64,000 bases of DNA. It comes from Amycolatopsis tolypomycina (GTDB taxonomy: Bacteria; Actinomycetota; Actinomycetes; Mycobacteriales; Pseudonocardiaceae). Both the position numbers and the translations under genes were made by a program. Numbering within the stretch: the stretch's first letter is position 1; every line of letters begins with the position of its first letter. This document shows positions 60,861 through 64,000 of this stretch, in pieces. The stretch lies in assembly GCF_900105945.1 (NCBI RefSeq), contig NZ_FNSO01000004.1, forward strand, positions 2,542,001 to 2,606,000, read 5' to 3'. Under the pieces are notes generated by a model that saw only the letters and a list, made by a program, of their open reading frames with translations, was not told the origin of the DNA and did not search any database.

Positions 60861-61298
60861 TCACTCGTCGCCTGCGAAGCGCCGCTCCAGGTGGGCGAGG
60901 GTCTCGTTGCACCGCGCGATCGTGGCCGGGTCGACGTCGCCGAGCAGGTCGGCCAGCAGCGCCGACCACGCGCCGCGGAGGACTCCGAGGTTGGCCTGGG
61001 CGAGCTCGGTGGGGTGCACGGTCACGCTCCGGCCGTGCCCCGTGCGCGTCAGCATGCCCTTGGCTTCCAGCCCGCGCAGGGCGGTGCTGACGTTCGTGCG
61101 CTGCAGCCCGGCACGCTCGGCGATCCGGCTCGGCGCGCACCCGGGGTCCAGGTCCACGATGCGCATGACCTGGCGCTCGGTGGCGGTGAGCGGCACGACG
61201 GCCGGCTCGGCCGGGGTGCGCAGGCGGATCAGGCGCGCGACGTTGAGCACGAGGTCGGCCAGGTCGGCGTACGGGTCCGAAGGCTGCGGGCGGGGCAC
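60861..61298 (-). CDS. MarR-family transcriptional regulator
   Basis: The 145-residue protein has a winged HTH (LTATERQVMRIVDLDPGCAPSRIAERAGLQRTNVSTALRGLEAKGMLTRTGHGRSVTVHPTE). It is unrelated in detail to the paralogous pair at 16913 and 19192. It is divergent from the PLP-dependent decarboxylase gene with an AT-rich 69-bp gap, so it likely controls that gene. Confidence 0.88.
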   Translation of the reverse strand: MPRPQPSDPYADLADLVLNVARLIRLRTPAEPAVVPLTATERQVMRIVDLDPGCAPSRIAERAGLQRTNVSTALRGLEAKGMLTRTGHGRSVTVHPTELAQANLGVLRGAWSALLADLLGDVDPATIARCNETLAHLERRFAGDE

Positions 61299-61367
61299 CC
61301 CTTGAACCCTACCCGATAGTTATGTGAAGATAATTATGTATTGATAGTCAACGTGCGGGGAGTGCCG
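61299..61367. promoter_or_regulatory. AT-rich divergent promoter between marR and the decarboxylase gene
   Basis: The gap has repeated tatgtgaagataat / tatgtattgatag-like elements (atagttatgt, aattatgtat) in an otherwise GC-rich setting. These imperfect repeats are candidate MarR sites and probably overlap both promoters. Confidence 0.5.
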
Positions 61368-62771
61368 ATGCACCGAGACGATGGTGTCCTGCGGGCCGGA
61401 CCGGCCGGTTTCCCGGAGCTCGCCGCGGTGCTCGGCGACGCCGTCCGCGACGTCGGGGCCTGGATGTCCGAGTACGGCGGCTACGACCCGCACCCCGCCC
61501 AGGACGTGCCGCTCGAGCGGCTCCGGGAGGCGACCGCGGAACTGCACCGGCGCCTGCGGGACAACTACCCGTTCTTCCACCCCCGCTACATCGGGCAGAT
61601 GCTCAAGCCGCCCCATCCGGCGGCCGTCGCCGGCTACCTGAGCGCGATGCTGATCAACCCGAACAACCACGCCCTCGACGGCGGTCCCGCCACCGCGGCC
61701 ATGGAAAAGGAGGTGGTCGCGGACCTGGCGGCGATGTTCGGCCTGCCGCAGCACCTGGGACACCTGACCAGCAGCGGGACGATCGCGAACCTGGAAGCCC
61801 TGTTCGTCGCCCGCGAGACGCACCCGGGCAAGGCGATCGCGCACAGCGCCGACGCCCACTACACCCACGGCCGGATGAGCCACGTGCTCGGCATCGAGGC
61901 CGTCCCGGTGGCCGTCACCGCGGACGGGACCCTCGACCTGGACGCGCTCGAGGACCTGCTGCGCGCCGGACGCATCGGCACGGTGGTCGCGACCACCGGG
62001 ACGACCGGCCTGGGTGCCGTCGACCCCGTCGGCGAGATCGTCGCCCTCGCCCGCCGGTACGGGGCCCGGGTGCACGTGGACGCGGCGTACGGCGGGTTCT
62101 TCCGGCTCATCGCCGACGACACCGCCGACGGCGTGGCCTCGGCGCCCTTCCGCGCCATCGCCGACGCCGATTCGGTCGTCATCGACCCGCACAAGCACGG
62201 GCTGCAGCCCTACGGCTGCGGTGCCGTGCTCTTCCGCGACCCGTCGGTCGCCGGCCACTACCTGCACGACTCGCCGTACACGTACTTCACCTCCGACGAG
62301 CTGCACCTCGGGGAGATCTCCCTCGAATGTTCCCGGGCCGGCGCCGCGGCCGCGGCGCTGTGGCTGACGTCCCAGGTCCTGCCCCTGACCCCGGACGGGC
62401 TCGGCGCGGTGCTCCGCCCCGGCCGCCGTGCCGCGCTCGCCTGGGCGGACCTGATCGACGGCAGTGCCGAGCTGGCCTTGTTCCAGCCGCCCCAGCTCGA
62501 CATCGTCAGCTACTTCCCCGCCCGCGAAACGCTTTCCGAGATCGACCGCGTCAGCGCCCACGTGCTCGAGGCCGGGTTGCGCCGCCCCCCGGAGCAGGCG
62601 TTGTTCGTCGCGACGTACACCGTCACCGGTGCCGACCTCGCCCGCCGCGGCCACCGCGTGCACGACGACGTCCCCCGTGGCCGGATCCTGCGCAGCGTCC
62701 TGATGAAACCGGAGAGCGAAACGCACATCCCCGGCCTGCACGCGGAAATCGCCCGGTTGAGCAGCAGGTGA
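61368..62771 (+). CDS. PLP-dependent group II decarboxylase
   Basis: The 467-residue protein has HPRYIGQMLKPPHPAAVAGYL, LTSSGTIANLEALFVAR, VHVDAAYGGFF (PLP-binding Asp), IDPHKHGLQPYGCG with the Schiff-base Lys, and LECSRAGAAAAALW. These are the marks of the glutamate/aromatic-L-amino-acid/diaminobutyrate decarboxylase group. Substrate cannot be assigned. The ATG at 61368 (GGGGAG upstream) was preferred to an upstream TTG. It could make an amine from an acidic or aromatic amino acid, under control of the divergent MarR. Confidence 0.9.
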   Translation: MHRDDGVLRAGPAGFPELAAVLGDAVRDVGAWMSEYGGYDPHPAQDVPLERLREATAELHRRLRDNYPFFHPRYIGQMLKPPHPAAVAGYLSAMLINPNNHALDGGPATAAMEKEVVADLAAMFGLPQHLGHLTSSGTIANLEALFVARETHPGKAIAHSADAHYTHGRMSHVLGIEAVPVAVTADGTLDLDALEDLLRAGRIGTVVATTGTTGLGAVDPVGEIVALARRYGARVHVDAAYGGFFRLIADDTADGVASAPFRAIADADSVVIDPHKHGLQPYGCGAVLFRDPSVAGHYLHDSPYTYFTSDELHLGEISLECSRAGAAAAALWLTSQVLPLTPDGLGAVLRPGRRAALAWADLIDGSAELALFQPPQLDIVSYFPARETLSEIDRVSAHVLEAGLRRPPEQALFVATYTVTGADLARRGHRVHDDVPRGRILRSVLMKPESETHIPGLHAEIARLSSR

Positions 62772-62784
62772 ACGGCCGGCTCGT

Positions 62785-63786
62785 TCAGTAGGGATTGCCG
62801 GGCACGTTGAGCCGCGCCTGGTAGAGGCCGTACCCGCCACCGGACACACTGGACGTGATGTACAGGGTCCGGCCGTCCGGGCCGCCGAACGCCGCGTTGG
62901 TGCTGTTGCGGCCGGCGGAAATGGTGCCGAGCCGGGCGCCCGTCGGGGAGAAGACGTAGACGAGCCCCTCGCCGTTGGAGACCCAGTACACGTTGCCGGC
63001 GCAGTCGACGGTCGCGCCGTCCGGGGTCCGGATGTTCGCGAACACCGTGCGGTCGCCGGTGGTGCCGTCGGGGCGCACGCTGTACTTCATGATCACGTCG
63101 GCGCCGGTGGCGCCCACGTACAGCGTCTTGCCGTCGGGGGACAGGACGACGCCGTTCGGTTGCGGCAGCGTGTCGTCGACGAGGCCGACCACGCCGTCGC
63201 GCACGCGGAAGACGCTGGTCCGGCCGCCCTGCTCGTCGGGGCGGTTGCCGCGCTGGTAGTTCGGGTCGGTGAAGTAGGTGGTGCCGTCCTTGGCGGTGGT
63301 CAGGTCGTTCGGCGAGTTGAACGCGCGGCCGAGGTAGCCGGCCGCGATCGTCGTCCGGCTGCGGTCGGCCAGGCTGTAGGCCGACACCGTGCGGTTGTCG
63401 TGGGTGGCGGCGAGCACCCGCGTGCCGTCGGCGGAGATCGCGAGGCCGTTGCTGCCGGCGTCGGCGATGAACGTCTCGAAGGTGGCCGGCGGGGTGTGCC
63501 GGATCATCGCCGACGGCTGCACGCCCTGGGGACCCGTGGGGCTGCGCATGTCCGACATCAGCAGGGTGCCCGTCCGCCGGTCCCAGGTGGGCCCTTCGAG
63601 GAAGGTGAACCCGCCCCGCACGAGCCGGGCCGCCACCGCGGGGCTCGGCAACGGCCGGCCGTAGGTCGCTCCGGGAGTGCACGGTGGATCCGCGGTGGCG
63701 CCGGACGCCGCGGGTGTCACCGCGCCCGCGAGGACGATCGCCGCTGCCGTCACTGTCCACTTGCGACGGTGTGTCCTGTGAGCCAT
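62785..63786 (-). CDS. Secreted SMP-30/gluconolactonase-like beta-propeller
   Basis: The 333-residue protein has a signal peptide (MAHRTHRRKWTVTAAAIVLAGAVTPAASG/AT) and a six-bladed propeller of the SMP-30/gluconolaconase type: FTFLEGPTWDRRTGTLLMSDM (metal Glu), NSPNDLTTAKDGTTYFTDPNY (Asn/Asp ligands) and PNGVVLSPDGKTLYVG. Such lactonases open sugar lactones. GGAGGCG precedes the ATG. The perfect palindrome upstream suggests LacI-type control by sugar availability. It converges with the decarboxylase gene. Confidence 0.88.
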   Translation of the reverse strand: MAHRTHRRKWTVTAAAIVLAGAVTPAASGATADPPCTPGATYGRPLPSPAVAARLVRGGFTFLEGPTWDRRTGTLLMSDMRSPTGPQGVQPSAMIRHTPPATFETFIADAGSNGLAISADGTRVLAATHDNRTVSAYSLADRSRTTIAAGYLGRAFNSPNDLTTAKDGTTYFTDPNYQRGNRPDEQGGRTSVFRVRDGVVGLVDDTLPQPNGVVLSPDGKTLYVGATGADVIMKYSVRPDGTTGDRTVFANIRTPDGATVDCAGNVYWVSNGEGLVYVFSPTGARLGTISAGRNSTNAAFGGPDGRTLYITSSVSGGGYGLYQARLNVPGNPY

Positions 63787-63826
63787 GCGTCGCCTCCTTG
63801 CGAGCAGGTGCTGCCGGACTCCGAGG

Positions 63827-63842
63827 CTGGGAGCGCTCCCAG
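63827..63842. promoter_or_regulatory. LacI-type operator upstream of the SMP-30-like gene
   Basis: The 16-bp perfect palindrome ctgggagcgctcccag lies 41 bp before the ATG. GGGAGCGCTCCC cores are the standard binding sites of LacI-family sugar repressors in actinomycetes. Confidence 0.7.
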
Positions 63843-63957
63843 GCCACCGTAGCGCACCTCGTTCGCCACGGACAAGAGCGGTGAGCAGGTATCCAACCGC
63901 ACCGGCTCGGCCGCAGCTTTCGAACAAGCCGTGAGAGTGGGACTCGGGCCGAAGGGC

Positions 63958-64000
63958 TCAGTCGTCGTCGGGGCGGAGGTGGGCGCGCTGGTGCTCGGTG
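63958..64000 (-). CDS. Possible C-terminus of a gene running off the right edge
   Basis: The minus frame ends ...TEHQRAHLRPDDD and a TGA. The acidic hydrophilic tail looks protein-like, but only 13 codons are in the window and the product cannot be named. Confidence 0.35.
   Translation of the reverse strand, partial: TEHQRAHLRPDDD

Noticed and set aside
63787..63927. 47-residue N-terminal extension of the SMP-30-like protein
   Set aside because: It would bury the signal peptide and run through the LacI-type palindrome; the internal ATG has GGAGG and begins a normal signal peptide.

Overview
High-GC actinomycete DNA, most likely Pseudonocardiaceae and probably Amycolatopsis. The genus is an inference from gene content (F420-type enzymes, type II PKS, many CYP107/105-like P450s, MarR/XRE regulators) and from two intergenic repeat styles that I associate with that genus. 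No RNA genes, CRISPR arrays or complete insertion sequences are visible.

117-12961 (minus strand) is one very long, tightly coupled operon for an aromatic polyketide. In order of transcription it holds a short SchA/CurD-like protein, an amidohydrolase, a DapF-like epimerase, a 3-hydroxyisobutyrate-dehydrogenase-like enzyme, a small membrane protein, a two-lobed SchA/CurD protein, a TcmI-type cyclase, a cupin, KS-beta (CLF), ACP, a single-domain aromatase/cyclase, a ketoreductase, two ABM-type monooxygenase/cyclase proteins, KS-alpha, an O-methyltransferase, an LLM-family F420/flavin enzyme and an NmrA-like reductase. A strong terminator lies beyond the last gene. KS-alpha and KS-beta are separated by five genes, which is unusual.

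13154-25670 carries functions that resemble the aminocoumarin pathway. A tyrosine-type A-PCP didomain (NovH-like), a P450 (NovI-like) and an SDR (NovJ-like) form a plus-strand operon. Beyond a resistance/regulation block (MarR, MFS pump, paralogous MarR, P450) a minus-strand operon encodes a catalytically dead SDR (NovK-like), an adenylate-forming ligase of NovL/SimL size and an MbtH-like protein. A glycosyltransferase, an NDP-hexose 4-ketoreductase (apparently frameshifted at its end) and an NDP-hexose 2,3-dehydratase follow. Three overlapping P450 genes and an XRE/NB-ARC regulator close the cluster at about 32.9 kb. My reading is a glycosylated, heavily oxidised aromatic polyketide joined by an amide bond to a beta-oxidised tyrosine or aminocoumarin unit, comparable in logic to simocyclinone but without its polyene PKS or a visible coumarin-ring oxygenase.

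32982-40935 is a separate catabolic locus: LysR with a tartrate/malate-type dehydrogenase, then (after an IS481 remnant lying in a palindrome) GntR divergent from an MFS / 2-hydroxyacid dehydrogenase / AtuA-like / DUF4387 / hydrolase operon.

41205-64000 is housekeeping or accessory: an SNF2 helicase with a SWIM-finger partner, an IclR regulator, a 30-bp tandem repeat, a 3639-residue secreted protein with RTX-type calcium-binding repeats, a secreted M28 peptidase, an isolated HypX-like protein (formyl-THF to CO enzyme of NiFe hydrogenase maturation), a MarR regulator divergent from a PLP-dependent decarboxylase, and a secreted SMP-30-like beta-propeller with a LacI-type operator.
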